Shown piece after piece: positions 21,452 through 32,914 of a stretch of 64,000 nucleotides of DNA. Numbering within the stretch: position 1 is the first letter of the stretch; each line of letters begins with the position of its first letter. Source of the DNA: Mesobacillus subterraneus (GTDB lineage Bacteria > Bacillota > Bacilli > Bacillales > Cytobacillaceae); the NCBI RefSeq assembly GCF_020524355.2, contig NZ_CP129019.1, forward strand, positions 558,001 to 622,000, read 5' to 3'. Under the pieces are notes generated by a model. It made no database searches, was not told the origin of the DNA, and saw nothing but the letters and a program-made list of their open reading frames with translations. The position numbers and the translations under genes were made by a program.

Positions 21452-21468
21452 TTTGGGGTTGTTCTGTT
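21431..21468 (+). terminator. Terminator after membrane-protein gene
   Basis: GAACAACCCCA and TGGGGTTGTTC form a perfect 11-bp stem followed by TGTTTTT. Confidence 0.88.
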
Positions 21469-21580
21469 TTTGCGTATTAATAATCATTTAGAGACTCTTT
21501 TTCCTGGTTTTCAGAAATTTTTTTTGAATGACTGTCAATCCGGGTAATACCAATCAAAAGTATTTACAAATAACCGGTTT

Positions 21581-21600
21581 TGTGACCAATATCGTGACCA
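21581..21600. repeat. Right copy of 20-bp inner repeat (candidate arm site)
   Basis: Matches 5859-5878 at 19 of 20 positions, same orientation, about 70 bp inside the right att core. In the excised circle both copies would flank attP within 200 bp. Confidence 0.6.
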
Positions 21601-21640
21601 GTTAATAACAATTTTAGGAATTATGAGATTTCAAAAGTAA

Positions 21641-21667
21641 AAAACCCTTGCAGGGCAAGGGTTTTTG
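21641..21667. terminator. Bidirectional terminator beside tRNA-Ala
   Basis: AAACCCTTGC and GCAAGGGTTT form a 10-bp stem with A and T tracts on either side. It can stop tRNA-Ala transcription (minus) and island transcription (plus). Confidence 0.75.
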
Positions 21668-21671
21668 TTGA

Positions 21672-21718
21672 TGGAGAATAGGGGGCTCGAACCCCTGACC
21701 TCAACGCTGCCAGCGTTG
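21672..21718. repeat. attR: 47-bp core within intact tRNA-Ala
   Basis: Identical to 5699-5745. It forms the 3' half of the functional tRNA, from the anticodon stem to the discriminator base. Confidence 0.93.
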
Positions 21719-21744
21719 CGCTCTCCCAGCTGAGCTAATCCCCC
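21672..21744 (-). tRNA. tRNA-Ala(GGC)
   Basis: A 73-nt cloverleaf on the minus strand: acceptor GGGGGAT/ATTCTCC, D arm GCTCAGCTGGGAGAGC, anticodon loop CTGGCAG (GGC, alanine), T arm GGTTCGAGCC. CCA is not encoded. It is the integration target of the island. Confidence 0.95.
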
Positions 21745-21822
21745 ATATCTAAATAGATAAGGTACAAGAAAGATTATATAATCATCTTGCCGGACATGCA
21801 AGATAAAATTTATAAGTGAACT

Positions 21823-21849
21823 AAAAAAGCCGCAATTGAGCGGCTTTTC
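21823..21849 (-). terminator. Terminator of mgtC-like gene
   Basis: AAAAGCCGC and GCGGCTTTT pair around TCAATT on the minus strand, immediately after the MgtC/SapB stop. Confidence 0.85.
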
Positions 21850-22545
21850 CTATAAGCCTTCGATTTCTACCCGGTTAATCCCTTCGATTTCAGACACGGT
21901 TTCATACACATCCGTCGTCTTTCTGCGGAAGTCCACAGTGACAATCAATTGTACTAGCTGGTTGCCTTCCTCCAGATCCTTGATGCGAACGTTTTTCAAT
22001 GCAATTTTTTCCCCTTTAATCCTGGTAATGATATTTGCAATGCTTTCCCGGCCATTGACATTGAACTGCAGACGGATCTCTTTTTCCCTTAATTGCCTTG
22101 GACCTATGAAAGTCATCAGAAACGGTATGAATTCCACACTCACAATAAGTAGAGCAACACCTGCAATGGCTTCCCAGTAAAATCCGGCTCCAACTGTGAT
22201 TCCAATACCAGCTGCACCCCAGATCATTGCAGCTGTAGTCAGACCCGATATTGTGTCATTCCCTCTTCGTAAAATAACACCGGCACCGAGGAAGCCGATA
22301 CCCGATACGATTTGGGCTGCCAAACGAAGAGGGTCCATTGTGATATTCACATCTTCATCCCCGGGGAACATATAAGCCGACTCACTTGACACAATTGTCA
22401 AAAGACAGCTGACAATCGATATAACTAGGCTTGTTTTAAGACCAACCGGTTTCCGTTTAATCTCCCTTTCAAGCCCGATCACCAGACCCAAAAAAGCGGA
22501 TATCCCTAACTTAAGTAAGATTTCCATATCAATTGAAAAGAACAT
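21850..22545 (-). CDS. MgtC/SapB family membrane protein
   Basis: A 231-aa MgtC/SapB protein. The N-terminal half holds about four to five membrane helices with the family signatures LGLVIGLEREIKRK, SGIGFLGAGVILRRG and TTAAMIWGAAGIGITVG. The C-terminal 80 residues form an ACT-like soluble domain. MgtC-family proteins are linked to survival in low magnesium and to regulation of ATP synthase or pH; the exact role in Bacillaceae is unclear. It stands alone, convergent with the island edge and divergent from the EamA gene. This is the first host gene right of the insertion. Confidence 0.92.
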   Translation of the reverse strand: MFFSIDMEILLKLGISAFLGLVIGLEREIKRKPVGLKTSLVISIVSCLLTIVSSESAYMFPGDEDVNITMDPLRLAAQIVSGIGFLGAGVILRRGNDTISGLTTAAMIWGAAGIGITVGAGFYWEAIAGVALLIVSVEFIPFLMTFIGPRQLREKEIRLQFNVNGRESIANIITRIKGEKIALKNVRIKDLEEGNQLVQLIVTVDFRRKTTDVYETVSEIEGINRVEIEGL

Positions 22546-22642
22546 GTCGTTTCTCCTGCCCCTGATAAGATGTATTTACTTTCCCTAAAAATGATGGACT
22601 AAACTTTTCTGATGAAATTTTAATTTAATTCAAGATTAAAGT

Positions 22643-22669
22643 TTGATTTCATTGTAAAATACATATAAT
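22643..22669 (+). promoter_or_regulatory. Putative sigma-A promoter of EamA gene
   Basis: TTGATT (22643-22648) and TATAAT (22664-22669) lie 15 bp apart, 30 bp before the start codon. The short spacer lowers confidence. Confidence 0.45.
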
Positions 22670-22699
22670 TCACAACGTGTTACTTAAAGGAGAATGGAA

Positions 22700-23614
22700 A
22701 TGGAAGCACCTAAAGTAAATCCATATTTGGCGGTAGCCATCGGTGTAGTGGCAGTCTCAACTTCTGCAATCCTGGTCAAAGTCTCATCCGCGCCGTCGGG
22801 AGTCATAGCTTTTTATCGATTATTCTTTTCTGTACTTTTAATGCTGCCGGTGTTTCTTATAAAGTATGTTTCAGAACTTCGTCTTATTACGAAACGGGAT
22901 TGGGTATTCTCCGGGATAGCAGGGATATTTCTGGCCTTTCACTTTATACTCTGGTTCGAATCTCTGAACTATACCTCGGTAGCAAGCTCAACAGTGCTGG
23001 TTACACTTCAGCCGCTTTTCGCATTTATAGGAGCTTACTTATTCTTTAAGGAACGTGTGTCAGTTAAAGCAATTTTAAGCGGCTTAATAGCAATTGGCGG
23101 CAGTTTCATCATCAGTTGGGGTGATTTTAAAATCAGCGGAAGCGCACTATTCGGGGACTTTTTGGCGATTATAGCCTGCGCATTAGTAACTGTATACCTT
23201 CTATTCGGCCAAACCGTTAGGAAAAGAATGTCTTTGATTACCTATACTTTTATCGTCTATACCATCAGTTCAATTACTTTATTCTTCTATGTAATAGCAG
23301 TAGGTGATTCTTTTTATCCATACCCTGCAAGTGATTGGGTATACTTTATCCTTCTGGCGCTGATTCCTACATTGCTAGGCCATACACTGTTTAACTGGTC
23401 GATAAAATGGATCAGCGCATCGGTCATATCCATGGCGATACTATTTGAACCAGTTGGTGCAACCGTTCTGGCTTACTACCTGCTCGGTGAAAAAGTAATT
23501 TTGACACAGGTGATCGGAGGACTAGTTGTTATTGCTGGGATAACATTGTTTTTAGTAGATGAAAGAAAGATGAAGATAAAAAATCAAGCCGAAATTAAAT
23601 CAATCTCGGGGTAG
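22700..23614 (+). CDS. EamA/DMT family transporter
   Basis: A drug/metabolite transporter with two EamA halves and about ten membrane helices (for example AVAIGVVAVSTSAILVKVSS at the N terminus, and LLGEKVILTQVIGGLVVIAG near the C terminus). SD AAAGGAG is too close to ATG 22694, so ATG 22700 (MEAPKVNPYL) is the likely start. Such permeases export metabolites or amino acids; the substrate cannot be deduced. The GNAT gene follows after 3 bp, so the two are co-transcribed, perhaps acetylating and exporting related small molecules. Confidence 0.9.
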   Translation: MEAPKVNPYLAVAIGVVAVSTSAILVKVSSAPSGVIAFYRLFFSVLLMLPVFLIKYVSELRLITKRDWVFSGIAGIFLAFHFILWFESLNYTSVASSTVLVTLQPLFAFIGAYLFFKERVSVKAILSGLIAIGGSFIISWGDFKISGSALFGDFLAIIACALVTVYLLFGQTVRKRMSLITYTFIVYTISSITLFFYVIAVGDSFYPYPASDWVYFILLALIPTLLGHTLFNWSIKWISASVISMAILFEPVGATVLAYYLLGEKVILTQVIGGLVVIAGITLFLVDERKMKIKNQAEIKSISG

Positions 23615-23617
23615 GGG

Positions 23618-24163
23618 ATGAAAGTGCAAATTAGAAAAGCTACGATTGAAGATGCGAGCGGCATTGCCAAGGTCCACGTTAGAAGCTGGCAAGAAACTTA
23701 TCAGGGAATAGTAAGTCAGGATTACTTAGATTCTTTGAAGGTGGATGACCGGAAACCTTTATGGAAAAAAAGCTTGTCTGAAAGTGCTGATACATCACCG
23801 GTTTTTGTCGCTGTTAATTCAGAGGGAGAGATAGTTGGCTTTGCATCTTTTGGTAAAGAAAGATCAGGAAATTTTGATGCCGATGGAGAATTGTACGCAA
23901 TCTATATTCTTAAAGAGTACCAAGGAATGAAACTGGGAATGAAGCTACTTTTAGCGGGTTTGGAAGATTTGCTGAAGCAAGATTATGAAGCCATGCTCGT
24001 TTGGGTGTTAGCCGATAATGAAAGCCGGAAGTTTTATGAAAGCCTTCAGCCACAAAAAGCTGGAGAAGAAGTTGTGAATATTGCAGGAAAGAAATATCTC
24101 GAAGTAGCTTATATTTGGAAGAATATAAAAATGCTGCATCAGACTACTATAGAAAAACTATAA
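23618..24163 (+). CDS. GNAT family N-acetyltransferase
   Basis: A 181-aa GNAT protein. It starts VQIRKATIEDASGIAKVHVRSW as is usual, and motif A is seen in LYAIYILKEYQGMKLGMKLL (acetyl-CoA pyrophosphate loop Q/R-x-x-G-x-G/A, here YQGMKLG). The C-terminal NESRKFYESL supports this. It transfers acetyl groups to an unknown amine. It follows the EamA gene by 3 bp with SD GGGG, and a terminator follows. Confidence 0.88.
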   Translation: MKVQIRKATIEDASGIAKVHVRSWQETYQGIVSQDYLDSLKVDDRKPLWKKSLSESADTSPVFVAVNSEGEIVGFASFGKERSGNFDADGELYAIYILKEYQGMKLGMKLLLAGLEDLLKQDYEAMLVWVLADNESRKFYESLQPQKAGEEVVNIAGKKYLEVAYIWKNIKMLHQTTIEKL

Positions 24164-24197
24164 GAGTATAGGTGCAAATAACTCTGTAAGGTAAAAT

Positions 24198-24229
24198 CAA
24201 AAAATCCCCTTTGGAGAGGGGATTTTTTA
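24198..24229. terminator. Bidirectional terminator
   Basis: AAAAAATCCCCT and AGGGGATTTTTT pair around TTGGAG, between the convergent GNAT gene and the small minus-strand ORF whose stop overlaps it. Confidence 0.88.
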
Positions 24230-24403
24230 AATGAATAGATAAGTGAACCTTGAAAACAATAATGCACAGACAGAGCTTAAAATAAGAGTACCTCCGTGAA
24301 CCTTTCCTTCAGCGTTTGCTATTGTAATGGCTTCAATGTAGGCAATGCTAAATAAAAGTATTGCCATGATAAGTGAGAGATAAAGTGCAATGGATTGCAG
24401 CAA
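24227..24403 (-). CDS. Small membrane protein, 58 aa, TTG start
   Basis: On the minus strand a TTG start at 24403 follows a strong SD (GAGGTGATC). The peptide begins MLQSIALYLSLIMAILLFSI, continues AYIEAITIANAEGKVHGGTL, and ends with a second hydrophobic segment (ILSSVCALLFSRFTYLFI). Two membrane helices with a short polar loop are predicted. The stop lies at the shared terminator. Many Bacillaceae carry such two-helix orphan proteins, and I recognise no family. The SD, length and hydrophobic pattern support a real gene. Confidence 0.55.
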   Translation of the reverse strand: MLQSIALYLSLIMAILLFSIAYIEAITIANAEGKVHGGTLILSSVCALLFSRFTYLFI

Positions 24404-24545
24404 ATAGGATCACCTCTTTAAAATAGTTTGTCTGGTCCATTATATGAGCATGAGCAGAGAATTATTAATAAAAGGCTTTAATAAGAAGAAACATGGAAGA
24501 CATGATAATAATTCTCTTATTGTGAAAAAATCTTTTAAAATTATA

Positions 24546-24574
24546 TTGCAAACATATTTTATCCATGGTATATT
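24546..24574 (+). promoter_or_regulatory. rRNA operon promoter P1
   Basis: TTGCAA (24546-24551) and TATATT (24569-24574) with exactly 17 bp spacing, upstream of a second stronger promoter, matching the tandem promoters of Bacillus rrn operons. Confidence 0.6.
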
Positions 24575-24653
24575 TAATCTCGCTTCAGAAAAACAGCGTT
24601 GAATTGAAAAAATAAACATCAGTTTTTACGAAAAAGAAAAACAAAAAATGATG

Positions 24654-24682
24654 TTGACAATAACAAATCAGCGTGTTATATT
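24654..24682 (+). promoter_or_regulatory. rRNA operon promoter P2
   Basis: Consensus TTGACA (24654-24659), 17-bp spacer, TATATT (24677-24682), about 145 bp before the 16S gene. Confidence 0.85.
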
Positions 24683-24717
24683 AATAAAGTCGCTTCTAGG
24701 CGACAAGCTAAACAACT

Positions 24718-24727
24718 TGCTCTTTGA
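24718..24727 (+). promoter_or_regulatory. boxA antitermination element
   Basis: TGCTCTTTGA matches the boxA consensus recognised by NusB/NusE in rRNA leaders. It lies between P2 and the 16S gene. Confidence 0.7.
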
Positions 24728-24828
24728 AAACTAAACAAACAAGCGTCAACAAACAATATTTATAGTGACTTCTATTATATAGTTGATCACTAGCCAACGT
24801 TTTAAATTATGAGCTAAACTCATACTCT

Positions 24829-29538
<4,710 letters not shown>

Positions 29539-29637
29539 AATTAGATTACTCGTTTTTCTTGAATTCTTCTTACACATTATCTAGTTTTGAGGGAATAAAG
29601 TTTTTTGTTAAGCAAAATAACTTTTTAAAATTTTCTC

Positions 29638-29665
29638 TTGCAAAATGAATAAAAGACAGTATAAT
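29638..29665 (+). promoter_or_regulatory. Promoter between 23S and 5S
   Basis: TTGCAA (29638-29643), 16-bp spacer, consensus TATAAT (29660-29665), about 20 bp before the 5S gene. It could transcribe 5S and the 21-tRNA cluster independently of the rrn promoters. Confidence 0.65.
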
Positions 29666-29685
29666 AGAGATTGTCTTTAAAAAAT

Positions 29686-29803
<118 letters not shown>

Positions 29804-29812
29804 GTTTCAAAT

Positions 29813-29888
29813 GGAGGATTAGCTCAGCTGGGAGAGCATCTGCCTTACAAGCAGAGGGTCGGCGGTTCGATCCCGTCATCCTCCACCA
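29813..29888 (+). tRNA. tRNA-Val(TAC)
   Basis: A 76-nt cloverleaf with encoded CCA. Anticodon loop CTTACAA gives TAC. First gene of the tRNA cluster, 9 bp after 5S. Confidence 0.96.
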
Positions 29889-29907
29889 TATATTTTCTAC
29901 TCATTAT

Positions 29908-29980
<73 letters not shown>

Positions 29981-29990
29981 CCTTTTGTAC

Positions 29991-30066
29991 GAGCCATTAG
30001 CTCAGTCGGTAGAGCATCTGACTTTTAATCAGAGGGTCGAAGGTTCGAGTCCTTCATGGCTCACCA
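29991..30066 (+). tRNA. tRNA-Lys(TTT)
   Basis: 76 nt with CCA. Anticodon loop CTTTTAA gives TTT. Confidence 0.96.
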
Positions 30067-30105
30067 ATGTTTTTTACGAAAGTAAAATAACATTATACCA
30101 AATAT

Positions 30106-30190
30106 GCGGGTGTGGCGGAATTGGCAGACGCACCAGACTTAGGATCTGGCGCCGCAAGGCGTGGGGGTTCGACTCCCTTCACCCGCACCA
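30106..30190 (+). tRNA. tRNA-Leu(TAG)
   Basis: 85 nt with long variable arm and CCA. Anticodon loop CTTAGGA gives TAG. Confidence 0.96.
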
Positions 30191-30210
30191 TTTTTAAAAA
30201 CATAAGGTTT

Positions 30211-30285
30211 GCGGAAGTAGTTCAGTGGTAGAATACAACCTTGCCAAGGTTGGGGTCGCGGGTTCGAATCCCGTCTTCCGCTCCA
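30211..30285 (+). tRNA. tRNA-Gly(GCC)
   Basis: 75 nt with encoded CCA. Anticodon loop TTGCCAA gives GCC. Confidence 0.96.
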
Positions 30286-30295
30286 TAGTTCCTAA

Positions 30296-30384
30296 GCCGG
30301 GGTGGCGGAACTGGCAGACGCACAGGACTTAAAATCCTGCGGTAGGTGACTACCGTACCGGTTCGATTCCGGTCCTCGGCACCA
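30296..30384 (+). tRNA. tRNA-Leu(TAA)
   Basis: 89 nt with long variable arm and CCA. Anticodon loop CTTAAAA gives TAA. Confidence 0.96.
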
Positions 30385-30411
30385 CCAAGTTAGCTAATAA
30401 ACATTTATATT

Positions 30412-30488
<77 letters not shown>

Positions 30489-30505
30489 TTATATTTTCTC
30501 TTTAT

Positions 30506-30582
30506 CGGGGAGTAGCTCAGCTTGGTAGAGCACTTGGTTTGGGACCAAGGGGTCGCAGGTTCGAATCCTGTCTTCCCGACCA
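30506..30582 (+). tRNA. tRNA-Pro(TGG)
   Basis: 77 nt with CCA. Anticodon loop TTTGGGA gives TGG. Confidence 0.96.
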
Positions 30583-30599
30583 TGCTACTTATATTATAT

Positions 30600-30675
30600 G
30601 GGGCTTTAGCTCAGCTGGGAGAGCGCCTGCCTTGCACGCAGGAGGTCAGCGGTTCGATCCCGCTAGGCTCCACCA
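30600..30675 (+). tRNA. tRNA-Ala(TGC)
   Basis: 76 nt with CCA. Anticodon loop CTTGCAC gives TGC. Distinct from the island target tRNA-Ala(GGC). Confidence 0.96.
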
Positions 30676-30697
30676 TATAAATTTTAAATAATAATTT

Positions 30698-30774
30698 GGC
30701 GGTGTAGCTCAGCTGGCTAGAGCGTACGGTTCATACCCGTAAGGTCGGGGGTTCGATCCCCTCCGCCGCTACCA
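30698..30774 (+). tRNA. tRNA-Met(CAT), elongator
   Basis: 77 nt with CCA. Loop TTCATAC gives CAT. The GGCGGTGTAGCTCAGCTGGC start matches the Bacillus elongator Met tRNA. Confidence 0.93.
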
Positions 30775-30813
30775 AATTCAATCTGGTTGAACCTATTCAA
30801 TCTAGGATATCCT

Positions 30814-30890
30814 GGACCTTTAGCTCAGCTGGTTAGAGCAGACGGCTCATAACCGTCCGGTCGTAGGTTCGAGTCCTACAAGGTCCACCA
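30814..30890 (+). tRNA. tRNA-Ile2(CAT), lysidine type (probable)
   Basis: 77 nt with CCA. Loop CTCATAA gives CAT. The body (GGACCTTTAGCTCAG, AAGGTCC acceptor) matches the Bacillus Ile2 tRNA whose C34 is modified to lysidine to read AUA, rather than a Met tRNA. Confidence 0.85.
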
Positions 30891-30905
30891 TTGCTTATTT
30901 CATAC

Positions 30906-30998
30906 GGAGGTATACCCAAGTCTGGCTGAAGGGATCGGTCTTGAAAACCGACAGGCGGGTAACACCGCGCGGGGGTTCGAATCCCTCTACCTCCTCCA
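30906..30998 (+). tRNA. tRNA-Ser(TGA)
   Basis: 93 nt with long variable arm and CCA. Anticodon loop CTTGAAA gives TGA. Confidence 0.96.
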
Positions 30999-31011
30999 TA
31001 ATTTTAATATC

Positions 31012-31140
31012 ATTAATATCGTCGCGGGGTGGAGCAACGAGCGTTACTTCACTGAATATGCTGCGAGTTGTACCGATCGAGCTGCTTCTTGATTAAGCTT
31101 CCTGAGATCGGGACAGTCCATGCTCACTTAGAGCATAAAC
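31012..31140 (+). pseudogene. tRNA-fMet 5' fragment fused to hairpins
   Basis: CGCGGGGTGGAGCA (31023-31036) and the preceding TTAATATCGT repeat the 5' end of the intact fMet gene 140 bp downstream. The rest of the cloverleaf is missing. Instead come a weak stem (CAAC/GTTG), CCGATC/GATCGG and ATGCTC/GAGCAT. The same 5'-part-plus-three-hairpins layout recurs in the two tRNA-Phe fragments further on. Confidence 0.65.
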
Positions 31141-31162
31141 ATTATTATATGATTAATATCGT

Positions 31163-31236
<74 letters not shown>

Positions 31237-31239
31237 TCT

Positions 31240-31315
31240 GGTCCCGTGGTGTAGCGGTTAACATGCCTGCCTGTCACGCAGGAGATCGCCGGTTCGATCC
31301 CGGTCGGGACCGCCA
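31240..31315 (+). tRNA. tRNA-Asp(GTC)
   Basis: 76 nt, 3' end CGCCA. Anticodon loop CTGTCAC gives GTC. Only 3 bp after fMet. Confidence 0.96.
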
Positions 31316-31379
31316 TTTTTACTCTAATAAACGAGTAAATGACATAGGTCTAATAAAGTTTAGACAACAATATTTTAGT

Positions 31380-31514
31380 GGCTCAGCAGCTCAGTCGGTA
31401 GAGCAAGTTGCTCACATCTTCGAATACGCTTCTGCGGCAACTTGCGAGAAAGACCGAAGGTCATTCGAGCAAAGGACCTAAACCAGTAAAAGTTTAGGAA
31501 GCAATATTTATAGT
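31380..31514 (+). repeat. tRNA-Phe 5'-half/hairpin unit 1 (135 bp)
   Basis: Starts with 26 nt of tRNA-Phe (one mismatch), then switches to a hairpin CAAGTTGC/GCAACTTG, a small hairpin GACC-GAA-GGTC, and CCTAAAC/GTTTAGG before the spacer CAATATTTATAGT. No T arm or anticodon of tRNA-Phe is present, so it cannot be a functional tRNA. Confidence 0.75.
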
Positions 31515-31647
31515 GGCTCAGTAGCTCAGTCGGTAGAGCAGATTGCTCACATCCTGAATAAGCTTCTGCGGCAATCTGTGAGAAAGACCGAAGGTCATTC
31601 GAACAAAGGACTTAAACTGGTAAAAGTTTAGGGTGCAATATTATAGT
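31515..31647 (+). repeat. tRNA-Phe 5'-half/hairpin unit 2 (133 bp)
   Basis: Tandem copy of unit 1. The first hairpin is AGATTGC/GCAATCT instead of AAGTTGC/GCAACTT, and the last stem changes C-G to T-G, so pairing is kept while sequence changes. The intact tRNA-Phe follows as the third copy of the 5' part. Confidence 0.75.
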
Positions 31648-31720
31648 GGCTCAGTAGCTCAGTCGGTAGAGCAAAGGACTGAAAATCCTTGTGTCGGCGG
31701 TTCGATTCCGTCCTGAGCCA
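31648..31720 (+). tRNA. tRNA-Phe(GAA)
   Basis: 73 nt without encoded CCA. Anticodon loop CTGAAAA gives GAA. Its 5' half is repeated twice just upstream. Confidence 0.96.
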
Positions 31721-31757
31721 CCTTATTTAATTTCAAGTAATATTCAATAATTGACAT

Positions 31758-31834
31758 GGCGGTTGTGGCGAAGTGGTTAACGCACCTGATTGTGGTTCAG
31801 GCATTCGTGGGTTCGATTCCCATCAGTCGCCCCA
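31758..31834 (+). tRNA. tRNA-His(GTG)
   Basis: 77 nt including the extra G-1 opposite C73, with CCA. Anticodon loop TTGTGGT gives GTG. Confidence 0.95.
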
Positions 31835-31840
31835 TTTTTT

Positions 31841-31914
31841 GCGGGTGTAGTTTAGTGGTAAAACCTCAGCCTTCCAAGCTGATGATGAGAGTTCGATTCT
31901 CTTCACCCGCTCCA
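31841..31914 (+). tRNA. tRNA-Gly(TCC)
   Basis: 74 nt with CCA. Anticodon loop CTTCCAA gives TCC. Confidence 0.96.
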
Positions 31915-31917
31915 TAA

Positions 31918-31991
<74 letters not shown>

Positions 31992-32004
31992 TTTTTTATA
32001 TTAT

Positions 32005-32079
32005 TCCGCAGTAGCTCAGTGGTAGAGCACTCGGCTGTTAACCGAGCGGTCGTAGGTTCGAATCCTACCTGCGGAGCCA
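32005..32079 (+). tRNA. tRNA-Asn(GTT)
   Basis: 75 nt with CCA. Anticodon loop CTGTTAA gives GTT. Confidence 0.96.
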
Positions 32080-32086
32080 TTTTTAT

Positions 32087-32177
32087 GGGGAAGTACTCAA
32101 GAGGCTGAAGAGGCGCCCCTGCTAAGGGTGTAGGTCGGGTAACCGGCGCGAGGGTTCAAATCCCTCCTTCTCCGCCA
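32087..32177 (+). tRNA. tRNA-Ser(GCT)
   Basis: 91 nt with long variable arm, 3' end GCCA. Anticodon loop CTGCTAA gives GCT. Confidence 0.96.
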
Positions 32178-32180
32178 CTA

Positions 32181-32252
32181 GGCTCCTTGGTCAAGCGGTT
32201 AAGACACCGCCCTTTCACGGCGGTAACACGGGTTCGAATCCCGTAGGGGTCA
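32181..32252 (+). tRNA. tRNA-Glu(TTC)
   Basis: 72 nt without encoded CCA. Anticodon loop CTTTCAC gives TTC. Last tRNA of the cluster. Confidence 0.95.
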
Positions 32253-32260
32253 TAAGGAAA

Positions 32261-32292
32261 GCTGTTAGCATTTATGCTAACAGTTTTTTTTA
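32261..32292 (+). terminator. rrn/tRNA operon terminator
   Basis: CTGTTAGCA and TGCTAACAG form a 9-bp stem followed by eight T, right after tRNA-Glu. Confidence 0.92.
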
Positions 32293-32345
32293 TTTTTTAG
32301 GAAATTATAAAATTATTTAAGTGTGGATAACTACATGTAGTTTTC

Positions 32346-32480
32346 CTAATCCAGCTCCAGCGCCTAGCCCCTCGAGACGCTTCGGTCCTGCCAATGAAGT
32401 CAAAGAACGACTTCACTGTCAGGCCCTCCAGCGCTTGTCGGGGCTGAACGAGGCGCTTGCGCTTTTTGTTCTGCTCTTAA
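32346..32480. repeat. Dispersed GC-rich repeat, copy A
   Basis: A GC-rich palindromic block (CAGCGCCTAGCCCCTCGAGA ... CCTCCAGCGCTTGTCGGGG) with an inner stem TGAAGTC/GACTTCA. A roughly 70-bp core is nearly identical to 50780-50848. A short open frame across it has no SD and is not a gene. This is a non-coding REP-like interspersed element. Confidence 0.8.
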
Positions 32481-32604
32481 AAAATTCCACACAGCAACCA
32501 GGTATTTGCTTCGAACTTGCTCTGAGGTGCTGTTTAAGAATTACAGTAAGCAGCATCAAGTACTAAGCAAAGCGGATATTCATAATGACATTAAGATATA
32601 TATG

Positions 32605-32708
32605 TACTCGGTTAAGTAACAAAGGAGAAAAACCGGTCACATAAAGAAGAGATATGTACCCGGTTAATGGGATAAAGAAGAAAACCGGTCATATATAGAA
32701 GTGATAGA
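32605..32708. repeat. Two-copy ~55-bp repeat with CGGTT/AACCGG
   Basis: Two imperfect copies of ATATGTACYCGGTTAA ... AAAACCGGTCA ... AGAAGWG follow each other. Each copy contains the self-complementary pair CCGGTT/AACCGG-like arms. The rest of 32500-32900 shows no gene. Confidence 0.55.
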
Positions 32709-32900
32709 TAACCTAATGACCAAGGAAGCGAGTGTACGGCACTTACTACTCGTAAATAACGAGACAGTCACATGATCTGGCTAGCTGTACAACTATCACT
32801 CCGATATCACTCCGAAATTAAATTGCTTAATCACTTCCGTAGCATGTCAAATTTAGTAGCCCTCATATCCAAACACTCTCTCATCACTTCTTCTACAAAA

Positions 32901-32914
32901 TGAAAACGTTATCA
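32901..32914. promoter_or_regulatory. cre (CcpA) site upstream of glg operon
   Basis: TGAAAACGTTATCA matches every position of the CcpA consensus TGWAANCGNTNWCA. It lies about 290 bp before glgB, with no other gene nearby to its right. Carbon-catabolite control of glycogen synthesis is a reasonable inference. Confidence 0.6.

Larger units (their letters stand above)
5746..21671. mobile_element. 16-kb integrative element in tRNA-Ala(GGC)
   Basis: The block lies between the 47-bp att repeats and encodes a tyrosine recombinase (17681-18859) with two excisionase-like genes. It is AT-richer than both flanks. No phage structural, conjugation or portal genes are visible, so it is an integrative cargo or satellite-type island rather than a complete prophage or ICE. 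Cargo: Z1 ATPase plus PD-(D/E)XK protein, DNA cytosine methylase plus HaeIII-like enzyme, a large candidate RNA with a basic protein, a Panacea antitoxin with a membrane protein, and several unknowns. The intact tRNA lies at the right end, reconstituted by the island's own att core. Confidence 0.9.

Noticed and set aside
5746..21671. Complete prophage or conjugative element
   Set aside because: No capsid, terminase, tail, portal, relaxase or type IV secretion genes are present.
32321..32566. 81-aa open frame after the tRNA cluster
   Set aside because: It runs through the dispersed GC-rich repeat and has no SD.
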